Source: Megascapheus bottae
Taxonomy: Eukaryota; Chordata; Mammalia; Rodentia; Geomyidae
Direction: 5' to 3'
NCBI GenBank assembly: GCA_024803745.1
Contig: JANJXV010000013.1
Location: forward strand, 11,203,501 to 11,267,500
DNA length: 64,000 nt
Shown: one piece after another, positions 1-11,230 of the stretch
Layout: every line of letters begins with the position of its first letter
Position numbering within the stretch: position 1 is the first letter of the stretch
Translations under genes and position numbers: made by a program
The notes under the pieces: generated by a model
What the model was told of the DNA's origin: nothing
Database searches by the model: none
What the model saw: only the letters and a program-made list of their open reading frames with translations

Positions 1-17
1 AATTAAAAAGATAATAT

Positions 18-234
18 GCTGGGTGTGGTGGCTCACGCCTATAATCCTAACTACTCAGGAGGCTGATCTGGGGATCACAAACTAAAGTCTGTGAGATACT
101 TATCTCCAATTAACCACTAGAAAACCGAAAGTGGCACTGTGGCTCAAGAAGTGGGGTGGTAGCTTTGAGCTGAAAGAGCTCAGGGACAATGCCCAGGCCC
201 AGAGTTCAAGCTCCACAACCGACAAAAAAAAAAA
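18..234 (+). repeat. B1-Geo dimeric SINE
   Basis: A 7SL/B1-like head (gtggctcacgcctataatcc) is followed by the Geo right monomer (gtggcactgtggctcaag, then tgagctgaaagagctcaggg) and an A tail. It is flanked by a direct repeat including gataatat (5-17 and 230-242). Confidence 0.8.
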
Positions 235-842
235 GATAATATATAAATATAAGAGTATTATACATGTTTTGTCTTTCAGATACTAAAGAAAAAGATTATA
301 TATGAAATAGTATTCTGGTTGAATATATTTTAATCCTAGCAAGTATCCTCCCCGCCACACTGGTTTTATGTTGCTCTGTTTTGTAAAAAAAGGAGAATAA
401 AGGCTTAATACTGGTCAAATACTTAGAGCAGTATTTCAAGATGTTATGGGCCAGGGTGATACAATATGGCATGTACCAAACTTACCAAAAAAAAAAAAAT
501 CCATCCTTTTTATTTGGTAATTAGGCTCATGAGTGCTGGTTCTAATGAATAAAAGGTCCTATTAAATCCACAAAATGTTTTCTGAGGATTAATCTAGAAT
601 ACTAAAGCCTAGAAATAATCTAATTAGCTAACATAAGAGAATAAACTCTCTAATAGGATAATTAAGAAAAAATAGAAGCATGTTAATGAAGTCATGTTCT
701 AAGAAGTATGCTACCAATTACAATATTAACTTTTCATTCCAACAAATAAATATTACTGACATTGAGTAAAGATTTAAATTATATGAAATGAAAAGTGCTG
801 TTTAAGTCACTGATATTTTAAGATTTTAAAAAATACTTCAAA

Positions 843-1075
843 ATAGCTGTGCACTGATAGCTAGCTGCTGTAATCCAACGCACTCAGGAGGCTAGGATCT
901 GAGGCGAGCCCTTGCAGAAAAGTTGTAGTAAAAGTTTTATCTCCAATTAACCACTCAAAAGCCAGAAGTGGAGCTGTGACTCTAATAGAGAGTAGCTTGA
1001 GCACAAAGAGGCTTAGAATGGCACCCAGGCTCTGAGCTCAAGCCCTACAATGGACCAAAAACAAACAAAAAAAAA
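843..1075 (+). repeat. B1-Geo SINE, diverged
   Basis: The order is head, Geo monomer, then an A-rich tail with interspersed C. It is strongly mutated in the head, so this is one of the older copies. Confidence 0.65.
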
Positions 1076-1632
1076 CTTCAAAATACTTTGGATGTTAAGT
1101 GAAGTCGTATTCAAACTGACAGGACTGGGGAATTTTAAAGACAGGATTTCATGAATCAGGCAAGGAAAGCAAACTCCTTAGGAGCCATCCTGAATGAAAT
1201 GAGGAGAGCAGTGTTAGTGGATATAATGTAATTGGAAGCAACATTTTTTACTTAAACTGAAGTGTGCTCAAGAAGGACAAGAAAACTACCAGGTATCTCA
1301 TGATGCACATAAAGGAAAATGCAGAAAAGAATAAAAGAAAATTATGTCAAGTAAAAGAAAAGAGTGGGGCAATAGAAGTAATCTAATACATAAAATGAAG
1401 CTGAAATGAACCTAATAATGGGAAACAAGAGAATACTTGAGAGATAAGCAAAAAGAAAATAAACAATTATAGCTTCTAGTTTGATAAAGATGCAATCTAA
1501 AGAGAAAAACAAGAATCAAATAAGTAGTCATCTAAATATAAACTTTCCATGTATACACAAGGATATTTCAACTATCACTTTTATTTACACTACTAGCACC
1601 AGAATTATAGCTACATTAAAAAGTATACATGG

Positions 1633-1830
1633 GGGGCCAGGAGTTTGGCCTAGTGGTAGAGTGCTTGCCTAGCATGCACGAAGACCCAAGTTCGATTCCT
1701 CAGTACCCCACATACATAGCAAAAAGCCAGAAGTGGTGCTGAGGCTCAAGTGGTAGAGTGTTAGCCTTGAGGAAGTCCAAGGACAGTGCTCAGGCCCTGA
1801 GCTCAAGCTCAGGCCTGGCAAAAAAAAAAA
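1633..1830 (+). repeat. IDL-Geo SINE
   Basis: The ID-like head (gtttggcctagtggtagagt, with B-box-like ttcgattcc) comes from tRNA-Ala and is joined to the Geo monomer ending aggcctggcaaaa. The target-site duplication is tatacatgg (1624-1632 and 1832-1840). Confidence 0.85.
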
Positions 1831-1894
1831 TTATACATGGATGGTAGTGATGTGTGTTGTGTGCCTTTTAGTTCTTTTTCTTTTCCACTTTTAA

Positions 1895-2125
1895 GAAGCA
1901 GGGGGAGGAAGGGAATAGAAGGGGGAACAAATGCAATCACAGTATTCAGTATACACTATGGAAAATAAACTATGCAACCTGTGGGCAGGGATGGCAGGAG
2001 GAAACTTGAGAAAGAGAAAGAAGGGGTGACATTGTCCAAAAGAGAAATGTATGCATTACCTGAATTATGAGATGGTAATCCCTTTGCACAACACCTTAAT
2101 AATAATAAAATTATATATTTTTTAA
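1895..2125 (+). mobile_element. L1 3' end (5'-truncated)
   Basis: The segment is purine-rich (gggcagggatggcaggagg) and then ends ccttaataataataaaat. It resembles in layout the L1 tails at 19294 and 59300, with G/A-rich 3' UTR and a terminal AATAAA-like A-rich end. Boundaries are approximate. Confidence 0.4.
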
Positions 2126-2214
2126 AAACTATCCCTTATAAACATAACAGTGCATAACAGTATACATAATAGCCTTTTAGCTTTTATCTAGATTACATGT
2201 TTACAAATGTAGAT

Positions 2215-2406
2215 AAGCAGGGAATTTGGCCTAGTGGTAGAGTGCTTGCCTAGCATGCATGAGGTTCAGTTCCTTAGTACCACATACATAGAAAAAGCCA
2301 GCACCTGTGGCTCAAATGATAGAGCTCTAGCCTAAGAAAGTCCAAGGACAGTGCCCAGGCCGAGTTCAAGCCTCCAGGACTGGCAAAAAATAAATAAATA
2401 AATAAA
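2215..2406 (+). repeat. IDL-Geo SINE
   Basis: Both monomers are present, with small deletions in the B-box region. It ends in a (TAAA)n-type tail. Confidence 0.75.
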
Positions 2407-2565
2407 ATAAGGATAAATTTTTAAAAAATACTAATTAGAAAGAAAGAAAATTGTTAGGGAAGGACAGAACAGGGTATAAAGAGTTACAAATATAAGAAAA
2501 ATGGTAGCACACTAATTTGACATTCTCAAACTGAAAGAGAGGAGTAATCATGGATATATATATAT

Positions 2566-2748
2566 ATTTTTTGCCAGTCTTGGGACTTGAACTCAGGACC
2601 TGGGCATTGTCCTTGGGCTTTCTCAAGGCTAGACCTCTACTACTTGAGCCACAGCACCACTTCCAGCTTTTTCTATGTATATGGTACCGAGGAATCAAAC
2701 CCAGGTCTTCGTACATACTAGGCAAGCACTCTACCACTAGGCCATCAT
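2566..2748 (-). repeat. IDL-Geo SINE
   Basis: This is a full-length minus copy, running from ttgccagtcttggg to the ID head gcactctaccactaggcc. It is preceded by a short (TA)n run. Confidence 0.8.
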
Positions 2749-2827
2749 CACTGATTTAACAGCATGTTAAAACATCCCTATGGTAGAAAAACACACGTAC
2801 AGAGTCTTCTTTAAAATTTCCACAGAC

Positions 2828-3020
2828 CAGGCAGGTGCTAGTGGCTCATGCCTGAAATCCTGACTACTTAAAAGCTGCTTCTCGTTTGAAGCCAGTCAGG
2901 GCAGAAAAATCTATGAGACTTCATCTCCAAATAACCAACACAAAGCCAGCCTGGAGGCATGGCTCAAGTGGTAAAAGCAACAGAAATGAGTAAATAAGTG
3001 GAGCAAGAGCAAAAGGTCTT
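2828..3020 (+). repeat. B1-Geo SINE, old
   Basis: The B1 head is recognisable (gtggctcatgcctgaaatcc). The Geo monomer is degraded and the tail is lost. It ends 40 bp from the donor of EMSY exon 8. Confidence 0.6.
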
Positions 3021-3061
3021 AGATCAACAGAGACAGAATTAAATGGTAACTCACCACTCAC

Positions 3062-3338
3062 CTTGTGCTACTGTTGACATGACCACAGATGGCGTGGAGG
3101 ATACCACAGCTGTTACTGCAACTGTACTAGGAATAGGTGAAGGAGCAGAACTGCTGCTGCCACTGCTACTACTACTGACCAGAGATGACTGTGAAGCAGT
3201 TATAACAACAGGTGGCTTCTGAGTTGTGGATGCAATGACTGATGTTGGTACAAGCTTGGTGACAGCTGCATAGTTATGAGATTTGGAGAGAATGTTGGGT
3301 ACGAAGGTTGAACTTGGTGATGTGGTCACTATAATAAC
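3062..3338 (-). CDS. EMSY: EMSY exon 8: residues 279-371, Ser/Thr/Val-rich region
   Basis: The acceptor is ccttccttag; the donor is CACAAG/GTGAGTGG at 3061-3060. It starts VIIVTTSPSSTFVPNIL and includes SKSHNYAAVTKLVPTSVIA, a Ser-rich tract (SSLVSSSSSGSSSS) and a Val-rich stretch ending STVAQG. It is low-complexity with no known fold, typical of the long disordered body of EMSY. This is the last EMSY exon in the window. The following 3,061 bases to the left edge hold intron 8, with SINEs and an L1 tail and no further exon. The frame leaves one base (G) for the next exon. Confidence 0.95.
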
Positions 3339-3602
3339 CTAAGGAAGGAAAAGTAAGTTATTTTCATGTACTTTCTATGCTACTACATATATATTCATCT
3401 ACATTAAGAAATCATTTCTGAAATATGAAGAAAAAAACAGAAATAATTGGAACTATATTAAAAGTCTTTTACTAGGAATTATCAAAATTACTTAAAACAG
3501 TATATGGATTCCCTTCTTGAATACTTGTTAAACACGTCATTTGAAATATGATGTAAAAATCAATGCTAATAAATTCTTTAATAAAAAACATTAATAGGAG
3601 GG

Positions 3603-3783
3603 ATCGGGAGTTTGGCCTAGTGGTACAGTGCTTGCCTAGCATGCACAAAGACATGGGTTTAATTCCTCGGTACCACATACATAGAAAAGCTGAAAGTGTG
3701 CTCTGGCTCAAGTGGTGGAGTGCTAGCCTTGAGGAAAAAGTGAGTTCGAGCCCCAGGACTGGCCAAAAAAAAAAAAAAAAAAA
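3603..3783 (+). repeat. IDL-Geo SINE
   Basis: Both monomers are present, with a short deletion in the middle of Geo and an 18-A tail. Confidence 0.8.
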
Positions 3784-3828
3784 GTACCTCAATTCTACTA
3801 ACCTCAATTATCTACTTATCAGAATAGA

Positions 3829-3996
3829 TTTTTTTGGGGGGGGGCCACTCCAGGGGCTTTAACTCCTTGAGATTTCTCAAGGGCAATATTCTAACACTTA
3901 AGCCACAGATTTTCTGTGTATGTGGGATCAAGGAATCAAATCCAGGGCTTCCAGCATGCTAGGCAAATACTCTACCACTATGCTACACTCTTGGCC
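3829..3996 (-). repeat. IDL-Geo SINE, diverged
   Basis: A minus copy with many substitutions. The ID head is still legible as tactctaccactatgctaca. Confidence 0.6.
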
Positions 3997-4008
3997 CAAA
4001 ACCACTAA

Positions 4009-4212
4009 ATTTTTTTTCTTTTTTTTTGCCAGTCCTGGGTTTGAGCTCAGGGCCTGAGCACTGTCCCTGGACTTTCTCAAGGCTAGCGCTCTACCACTTG
4101 AGCCTCAGCACCACTTCTGGCTTTTTTCCATATATGTGGTACTGAGAAATTGAACCCGGGTCTATATGCATGCTACGCAAGCACTCTACCACTAGGCTAA
4201 ACTCCGGGCCCT
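4009..4212 (-). repeat. IDL-Geo SINE
   Basis: A full-length minus copy with a T-rich tail complement at its left edge. It stands tail-to-head next to the preceding older copy. Confidence 0.85.
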
Positions 4213-4390
4213 CATATGCAAAATTTTAAAAAGCAGATGAGAAGGAAAAATTAATGATAAAAATTAAGCATTTAAGGGAGTAAAACCATTATAGTAAGTA
4301 GACTTCAAAATCTGAGGTCTATCATGCTAATGCCACCTAATCTTTGGCCCTCTCAGAATGCAACTATTAGATTATATGAAGATATAATAT

Positions 4391-4665
4391 TGCAGTTATG
4401 ATAGTGCACACCTGTAATCTCAGCTACTCAGAGATCACAAAGACTGTGGTTTGATGCTAGCCAAGGCAAAGTTTGCAAGACCGTATACAAGTAAGCTGGG
4501 CATGATGATATGATTGTCATCTCAGCTATTTAGGAGACCTATATATGAGGATCATGATCAAGTCCAGGAATAAGCATGAGATCCTATCTAAAAATTATAG
4601 TGACAAGCAGGGCTAGGATGAAGTCCTGATTTCAAACCTGAGCACCACTGTAAAAAATAGAAAAG
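4391..4665 (+). repeat. B1-related SINE pair (B1 + B1/ID), old
   Basis: Two B1-like heads (gtgcacacctgtaatctcag and gcatgatgatatgattgtca) stand in tandem before an ID-like end and a short A-run. This is the older dimer type, without a Geo monomer. Confidence 0.5.
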
Positions 4666-4849
4666 AAAAAAATCCAATATAAAATTCAAGAATTCATCAA
4701 AAATACTTTCAACATACTCATCAAAAATAATTTCAATGTAAGATAAGGTGAATTTACTCATTTGGTTCAGCTCATTATGAATTTTAAATATTGGTTTTCA
4801 TAAAATACTTTTACTTGCAAAAGAAATCTTTTTTCAGTATATACTTAAT

Positions 4850-4936
4850 GTTACACTTAAATATACACTCTTCATTTAACTCTCACAATAACCTCCGAAG
4901 ACTGACATTACTCATCTCACAGATGAGAAAAACATT
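4850..4936 (-). repeat. MIR fragment
   Basis: actctcacaataacctccg followed by tcacagatgagaaaaac matches the complement of the MIR 3' half. Confidence 0.45.
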
Positions 4937-4953
4937 TAGAAAAGGCCAGTATA

Positions 4954-4990
4954 GGGCTGGGAGTTTGGCCTAGTGGTTAAAGTGCTTGCC
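4954..4990 (+). mobile_element. Tailless 37-bp insertion of an IDL-Geo head
   Basis: Only the first 37 bases of the ID-like head are present (gggctgggagtttggcc to gtgcttgcc). They are flanked by a perfect 17-bp duplication, tagaaaaggccagtata, at 4937-4953 and 4991-5007. There is no A tail and no Geo monomer. The structure fits the mammalian tailless retropseudogenes derived from 3'-truncated tRNA-related RNAs. Confidence 0.8.
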
Positions 4991-5054
4991 TAGAAAAGGC
5001 CAGTATATCTCAGGTAATCTTAGATAAACTGATTTATAAAAGTATACCCTTAGG

Positions 5055-5156
5055 CAGTGGCACTGTGGCTCAAGAGGTAGGGCAGTACCCTTGAGCTGAA
5101 GAGCTTGGGGACAACGCCTAGGCACAGAGTTCAAGTTCCACAACCGACAAAAAATA
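5055..5156 (+). repeat. Geo monomer alone (5'-truncated B1-Geo)
   Basis: It begins at gcagtggcactgtggctcaa and runs through the Geo monomer to cacaaccgacaaaaaa; the B1 head is missing. Confidence 0.65.
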
Positions 5157-5193
5157 CATATATTTCCTTAGATCTAGACCTAAATATATATAT

Positions 5194-5391
5194 ACTATGG
5201 TTGACACCTGTAATACTAACTGCTCAAAAAGGTGAAGATCTGAGGATTGAAGTTTGAAGCCAGGCAAGCAGAAACGTCCATGAAACTCTTATCTCCAATT
5301 AACTAACACTAAGCCTAAAGAGGAGGCATGGCTCAAGTGGTAGAGTGAAAAGTCCAGGGTAGAGTACCTGGCCCTGACACATACATACACA
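5194..5391 (+). repeat. B1-Geo SINE, diverged
   Basis: The head reads gttgacacctgtaatactaa; the Geo part is shortened and lacks an A tail. Confidence 0.6.
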
Positions 5392-5515
5392 GTGAAGAAG
5401 GAGATAGGAAAGTGATAGGGGTAGAAATGTGGTCAAACTAAATCATATGTGTGCTCAAAATTATCACAAGGAAACTTTCTTGTACAGGTAATATGTGATA
5501 CTAAAAGATCTTTGA

Positions 5516-5550
5516 GGGCTAAGGATGTGGCTCAATGGTTAGGGATTAGC

Positions 5551-5551
<1 letters not shown>
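5516..5551 (+). repeat. ID-like fragment next to a CA repeat
   Basis: gggctaaggatgtggctcaa resembles the 5' half of an ID element. It runs directly into the (AC)n tract. Confidence 0.4.

Positions 5552-5599
<48 letters not shown>
5552..5599 (+). repeat. (AC)24 microsatellite
   Basis: Uninterrupted AC dinucleotides of about 48 bp in intron 7 of EMSY; likely polymorphic. Confidence 0.9.
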
Positions 5600-5602
<3 letters not shown>

Positions 5603-6247
5603 TTTCTTGATTTTAATATACCATAATCCTTTATCCTTAAATGAAAGAAATAATCTGCTCATTATCACTCTAGTGATTAAGCAAATAAGACTGGAAAATG
5701 GACAAGTCAAAAAAGCTAAAACATAATTAGGAATTATATTATTTCAGAAAGACTCAAGAATAGAGGTTACTCTTTAGTCTCATAAAAAAATTTTTTTTAA
5801 AAAAAGAATCTCCTAGTTTTCTTACCCTAACTTTTTTTTTTGAAGACTAAGAATAGATCTTTTTGTTTTTCTTAAGGAAGAAAGGTACCTAAGCTTGTGA
5901 AGTCAAAAAAAAAAAAAAAAAAAAAGAAGAAGCTAAGTGTTAAAGGTTACATTATCTGTAGTCCCAGTTAAGCAGGAGACAGATAATCACCTAAACCAGG
6001 AGTCAGAGAAAAACCTGGAAAACAAGCAAGGTGGAGGAGGGTGGAATAGTGGGGGATAAGCAGGGAAAAGAAAGCAGGAACCTAACACAGTAAATACAAG
6101 AGGAAAATCAAAACAACTTGTATTATCTCAGAAAGACTCAGGAATTGAGAGCATCAGATACTTTTGAAATATCTTGTGCTAACACTGAATAAAACTAAGA
6201 CTAAAGTGATGAGGATTATTTCAAAATGTGGTTAAGTAGCATTTAGA

Positions 6248-6472
6248 GCCTAATGTTTGTGACTTTAACGTATAATCTTAGCTACTTAGGAGGCTGAGAT
6301 GGGGAAGATGGCAGTTAAAGGCCAGTCTGGTCAGGAAAGTCCACTAGACTCTACATTCAAAATTACCAGTAAAAACTGGGGCTAGAAGCATGGCTTAAGT
6401 GTTAGAATACCAGTTTAGCAAGCAAACAAAATCAAGACCCTGAATTCATACCCTAGTACCACCAAAAAAAAA
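6248..6472 (+). repeat. B1-ID dimer (B1-dID type), old
   Basis: A 7SL-type head (aggaggctgagatggggaag) is followed by an ID-type right half (gcatggcttaagtgttagaa to cctagtaccacc) and an A-run. The right half is ID and not Geo, which separates it from the younger families. Confidence 0.6.
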
Positions 6473-7752
6473 AAAAGAAAGAAAGAAAAAAGAAACATTT
6501 GGATCTCTGGCTTTCTTCCTGAATCCTAACCTCACTGTCTTACAGAAAAGTGTACTGCATCTAAAGTATCTGATGATATGTAGCACAGCTGACAATGGCA
6601 AGTGTACTAAAAACAGATTATAAAGTCATTACAATGGATAGTGGGGCCACACCTCTTCTTACATTTACATGCAAATAGTGGCAAGCAGGCTTATCCTACT
6701 GAAAGCAGAGGACTGCATGGAAAATTCTGAGAAATTTGATCAGTTCTAGAAATAACCTAAAGGTTAGTATTAGATGATGAAGATTGACAGTGTAGATAGA
6801 CAGAAAATCTCCAAGGAAGTTACAATTCCTTATATTCCGCTTATACACACAGAGCTTTCAGTCATTATTTGTGCCCGTGTCATATGTAAGTAGACAGCCA
6901 GGCACTTAAGGAAATTCTGAAATGAAAGAGGACAAACAGATAAAATGAACTTACAAGTGAGAAGATCAAAAAGTATGAATATTATCAGATAAATAAATAT
7001 CGTTCTATGAAAGAGTAGGTGTTATTTGTAAGATAGAAAGAGAGAGACAGAGATATAACCATAGAGACACAGAGACAGAGAGTAGGGAAGAGAAGGGGGG
7101 TAGGAAGGAAAGAGAGGCACTGTCAGAGAACAAGAGTCACTAGAAACTTAAACTATGATAGCTGAGGAGCACATTAGTACTTGGGAGGCTGACCCTGGAG
7201 AATTCTGAATTTAAGGCCAGACAGATTCTGGAAACCAGAATCCAATCGAACAATTACTTCCAAAGTTCACAAGAAAAAGTGACATCCTGCCTGGAAGACT
7301 GAACCCTGCTAACAATTAGGAAAGTGAGAGACTATAATATATTTGCAATCTATCATATAGGGTCTTAATTTTTTCTTTTCATCCACCCATACAACACAAG
7401 CTACTAGGGAACATGCTCTAGTAAAGTGACTAAATAAACAAACACAAAGGAAGAATGGAATGATGGCAAAAGGAGATAAGCCTAGAGATTGATCACAGTC
7501 CAAACTCATATAGAAGACTATTCTAATAATGTGAAACTCAAAAAAATACTGATGACTTGAATATGCCCAGGGAAGAGTTTAAGAATTAATTTATAACAGC
7601 AAACAAGAATAAAAAGTACATAAAAACAATTATTCCTAATTATGCTTAAACAATTATACTTAATTATATCTATCCTTCCTACTAAAAAAAGCAACTAAAG
7701 TTTTAAATTTTTTCTAATTTAAAATTTTCCAAATGGCATTATAATGACCAAA

Positions 7753-7870
7753 TACAGCACAAGCCTTAGAATTCAATCTGCTAGCTAGCTTTATCACCCT
7801 CAGTGAGTCATTTAGCATCTCTGAGTCTCATCTAGATTCCAATAAAGTTTTATGGGCAGAATTAAACAAG
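7753..7870 (+). repeat. MIR
   Basis: agctttatcaccctcagtga followed by catctctgagtctcatct matches the core region of MIR in the forward orientation. Confidence 0.45.
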
Positions 7871-7996
7871 AGATGTGAACATTCCAGCATAATGTCAAGT
7901 GTGAAATAAGCACCCAGTACATGGTTCTGAAACCTGAATAATCTGTCTCATAGATGGGATAACAAGTGGCAGGCAGAGGCTCCCTCTACCACCTAC

Positions 7997-8256
7997 CTTC
8001 TGTGTTGTTGTGTTTGTTGTCTGGGTTGATGGTTTGGTAAAGGTTATTTTCACAGGAGACATGTGAGGAGGTAAGGAGTTGGCAATGCTTTGCATGATGT
8101 TGCTCATCTTGGGACTGCCACTCACAGGCACAGTGATGGTCTTTGAGACTGGAACAACAGCCTTTGGAACTTCCTTTAGGACAACAGGAGAGGAGCTGGA
8201 AGAATTTGTTCGCCTTCGTTTTCTGGGTTTTTCATCTTCATCTGAACAGCTAACAC
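7997..8256 (-). CDS. EMSY: EMSY exon 7: residues 192-278, acidic-basic cluster (NLS-like)
   Basis: The acceptor is cattgtcttcag; the donor is CAGAAG/GTAGGT at 7996-7995. It begins S-VSCSDEDEKPRKRRRTN, an acidic patch followed by a strongly basic KPRKRRR cluster at about residues 201-207. This is the best nuclear-localisation candidate in the visible protein. A poly-Ser run, repeated VPVSKTITVPVSG-type Val/Pro/Ser motifs and a Thr-rich end (TQTTNTTTQK) follow. The exon ends at a codon boundary (834 coding nt so far). If translation ran through the donor it would add intronic residues, so the junction at 7997 is required. Confidence 0.95.
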
Positions 8257-8339
8257 CTGAAGACAATGACAATATTGCTCTATTTACATCAAACCAACAA
8301 TGTATTTTGCATATTAAAAAACTTTTGTGTGATCAAGTC

Positions 8340-9240
8340 ATCTTTGACCTTTGTTTGCCTTATGCCCAGTCAGCCAATAAATTCTATCAATCCTCCTTCA
8401 GAAAAGTTGTCTCTGAATGTATTCTCTCTTTTCTTTAAGCCTAGCTACTACTCCATTTCAATTCCTACCCTCTTGTATTTTAACAACATCCTTCTAAAAG
8501 ACATTCATACTTCTAGTCCTTTCATGTCTATCCCACCTTCCTCCATTCTACTACAAATTACAAAATTTCATGTTTACTGATGCCAACACATCATCTAAAA
8601 TAAAGGCTCTAAAAATCCTTATCAGCCTAGGAGATAAGGCAAAATATCATTACTCTATCACTCAAGGGCCCCCATCTTTTCAAACGCACAACAATATCCT
8701 ATTGCACCTAAAGCTGGCCATCCCTATCATGTTAGTTAGCATGCTGAGCTAGTCACCATTCCCCAAAGCCACCTTACCACATTCTATTCACCTCTGGGTT
8801 TCTATATCATAGTGTTCTTGTTGGGGTTTTTTGTTGTTGTTTTCATTTTGGGGTTTTTTTTGTTTTGTTTTGGTTTTTTTTTTTTTGTCAGTCCTGGGCT
8901 TGAGCACAGGGCCTGAGCACTGTCCTTGGGTTTTCTCAAGGCTAGAGCTCTACCACCTGAGCCTCAGCACCACTTCTGGCTTTTTTCTATGTATGTGGTA
9001 CCAAGGAATCGAACCTGGGTCTTCATGAATGCACTCTACCACTAGGCCCAAATCCGGCTCAATCATAGTGTTCTTTAAGAAATATCACCTTCCATCATAG
9101 ATGTCTGCATCATCCTGCAAGCCACCACCTCACTGGAGTTTATCACTTCTCTAAGTAAAACTAATAAACATCTCCCACAAGTTTACAAAGTACTTTTTAT
9201 ATCTCCTGTACAACTTGCACATAGAACATAAATATTTGTT
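8340..9240 (+). repeat. L2-like degraded LINE, split by a SINE
   Basis: Pyrimidine-rich, with short phrases reminiscent of L2 3' sequence. Homology is weak, so this is tentative. The IDL-Geo at 8820-9061 interrupts it. It lies in EMSY intron 6. Confidence 0.3.
8820..9061 (-). repeat. IDL-Geo SINE with long T-rich tail
   Basis: A minus copy with a perfect 14-bp duplication, atcatagtgttctt (8806-8819 and 9062-9075). The tail is a mixture of T and G (ttgttgttgtttt), and about 15 bp is deleted in the ID head. Confidence 0.85.
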
Positions 9241-10348
9241 GGTATATCTTCAACTATCAAGGAAATTCCAAAGAAAATGACAAAGTCATTGTTTCCTTGG
9301 CGTAGTGTCTTGCACATACAAAGGTAAATCATTTGACTGACTATATTATCTGTGATTCGAAGTATAAAGCAATATATTTCTTGCCACTTAAAACTATGTA
9401 CTTTATGAAAAAATTTCTTTGTGTTTAAGGTTTATTTTTAGTGCTAAAACCTGGTCAAAAGGCCTCTAGAACTATTTTAAAAGACTAACTGAACTAAATC
9501 CACAGAAACAAGATATGAACTTAATTGTATTCCAAATTCCTAGCTTTTTCTTTACGCACTAAAACTTCCAGTTACTTTTGTAGACACTGTAAAACTCAAA
9601 TGAGAAACCTATGTAGGAATCTACATAGGAAATCCCTACAGAGTAGAAAAAATTATACAGTATGGCTTAAATTAGTAAGAAAATATAACTTTTTATGCCT
9701 TCAATTAATGAACTCTAACAAGAAGAAAGACCTAGAATGTTCCCATCTAAACAGCAACCTCTGCCTGTAAAAGTCATGAAACAATCAACCTTATAACTAC
9801 ACTGACAGAATTAAAAATCAAAATCTAATCAACAGAAAAAAGAGCTAGACATCAATTTATTTACAGCATAAAATCAAGAAGTTTAAAACTGCAAATAAAT
9901 ATGTAATAATTACAGTCAAGTACAAATGTAGAAGAATAGAATGCTTCACCTAATCTAACCATTGGATGACACTTGAAATAATTTAAGAATATTAAAAATT
10001 ATAGTAGTAAACACTGAATGAATCTAATAAGCATATTCCTTCAGTTTCTACTCACTATTCTATTCCATGACAATTGCAACAAGTAAGTAATTGATGGGTG
10101 TCAATGTTCAAAGGTAGAATCCCCACACAAGACAAAAAAGAAATTATTTATCCAACCCCAGAATTGATTAAAATGCAAAATATATCTGGTCACATGTGCA
10201 GAAAGGAATTCTTTAGAACCTTCATAAACTAATCACTGCTGGTAGGTAGTGGCCTGAGGGTTTCTTCTAGGAAAACAGATCTAATCAGAGCCAAAACATT
10301 GCAAAATTTAGCCAAGATGGCCCTGATAATACTGAGAATATCACTTAC
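9080..10348. other. EMSY intron 6, repeat-poor part
   Basis: AT-rich unique sequence. A small hairpin (cctatgtag ... ctacatagg) sits near 9608-9629. No other feature is supported. Confidence 0.5.
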
Positions 10349-10501
10349 TTTTGACATAAACAGTACTTCCACTTGGCAAGACAACTACATTGGAGGCAGG
10401 ACTGGCAGGTCTTGGAGACTTAACCGTTGCTATGCTGCCACTTGGAACAGGGGTAGAGGTTGGGGTTGACGTGGTACTTGTGTAGGAATAGCAAACCACT
10501 A
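10349..10501 (-). CDS. EMSY: EMSY exon 6: residues 141-192, Ser/Thr/Pro-rich linker
   Basis: The acceptor is cgttccttcag; the donor is AAAA/GTAAGTG at 10348-10347, a strong site. The 153-nt exon is symmetrical (phase 1 in and out). It encodes VVVCYSYTSTTSTPTSTPVP, then SGSIATVKSPRPASPASNVV and VLPSGSTVYVK. It is low-complexity, has no predicted fold, and contains repeated SP/TP sites that could be phosphorylated. Because it is frame-neutral, a transcript without it would still code. I see no alternative acceptor inside it. Confidence 0.95.
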
Positions 10502-11021
10502 CTGAAGGAACGATAAAAAAGTTTGCTGTTAACTTTTACCAAAACTGTCCAGGCATACAGAAAAAATTATTTTTATTGCAGGCCATTTTTAATACTTTCA
10601 TAAGATCAGAAGTTAGAGGCCAGTACAGGCTATTAGGTCCATAAATTAAAAGGCAATAATAATTTTTCCTGAAGTCATTACTTAAGTCAGTTCTCCCTAA
10701 GTTTTTAACTTGTCTACAGATGACTTTGCCAAAGAAATCAAATCTAAAATAATATAGAGAAAAATTAAAATTACTTTTCATTCATGGCAACAGCTAGACA
10801 ATAACATATACTTACTTCCTTTTTAATACCAATAGCACCAAGGATGGACTAGTACATAAATCTGCCCCAATCATGGCACTGTCTAATTTGGCTACTACAG
10901 AAGAACAACTCACTAGTTATTTGGCATCCTAGTAACATAACTAACAAAATGGCATCCCCAAATTTCATTGTCATTCAATGAAGACAGAGCTCAACAACAG
11001 ACAAAAAGTCAGTTATCACTT

Positions 11022-11230
11022 ACTGGGTACATGCTATGCTAAACTCTTTCCGTGCATTCTCACTAATTTTCACAGCACCATAGCCTCATCTTAACTCCAT
11101 CTCTAAACCCAGGAAGACTCATAAATGCTAAGACCTGTTCAAAGTCACAAATCTAGGAAATGGTCAAAATAAGATTCGAACACTGACTTGCTTAACTTCA
11201 GAAGTCAAACATTTTTTCCATATACCAGAG
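11022..11230 (-). repeat. MIR
   Basis: The complement of the MIR 3' two-thirds is legible: gggtacatgctatgctaaac, then ttcaaagtcacaaatctag and agattcgaacactga. It lies in intron 5. Confidence 0.6.

Larger units (their letters stand above)
5600..7996. other. EMSY intron 7, remaining part
   Basis: Mostly AT-rich unique sequence with homopolymer A-runs (5907-5925), weak B1-like traces (about 5936-6020 and 7157-7235) and a GA-rich stretch at 7040-7110. I see no exon or structured RNA. Confidence 0.6.

Noticed and set aside
8079..8438. 119-codon plus-strand frame
   Set aside because: It is the antisense shadow of EMSY exon 7 running into the intron.
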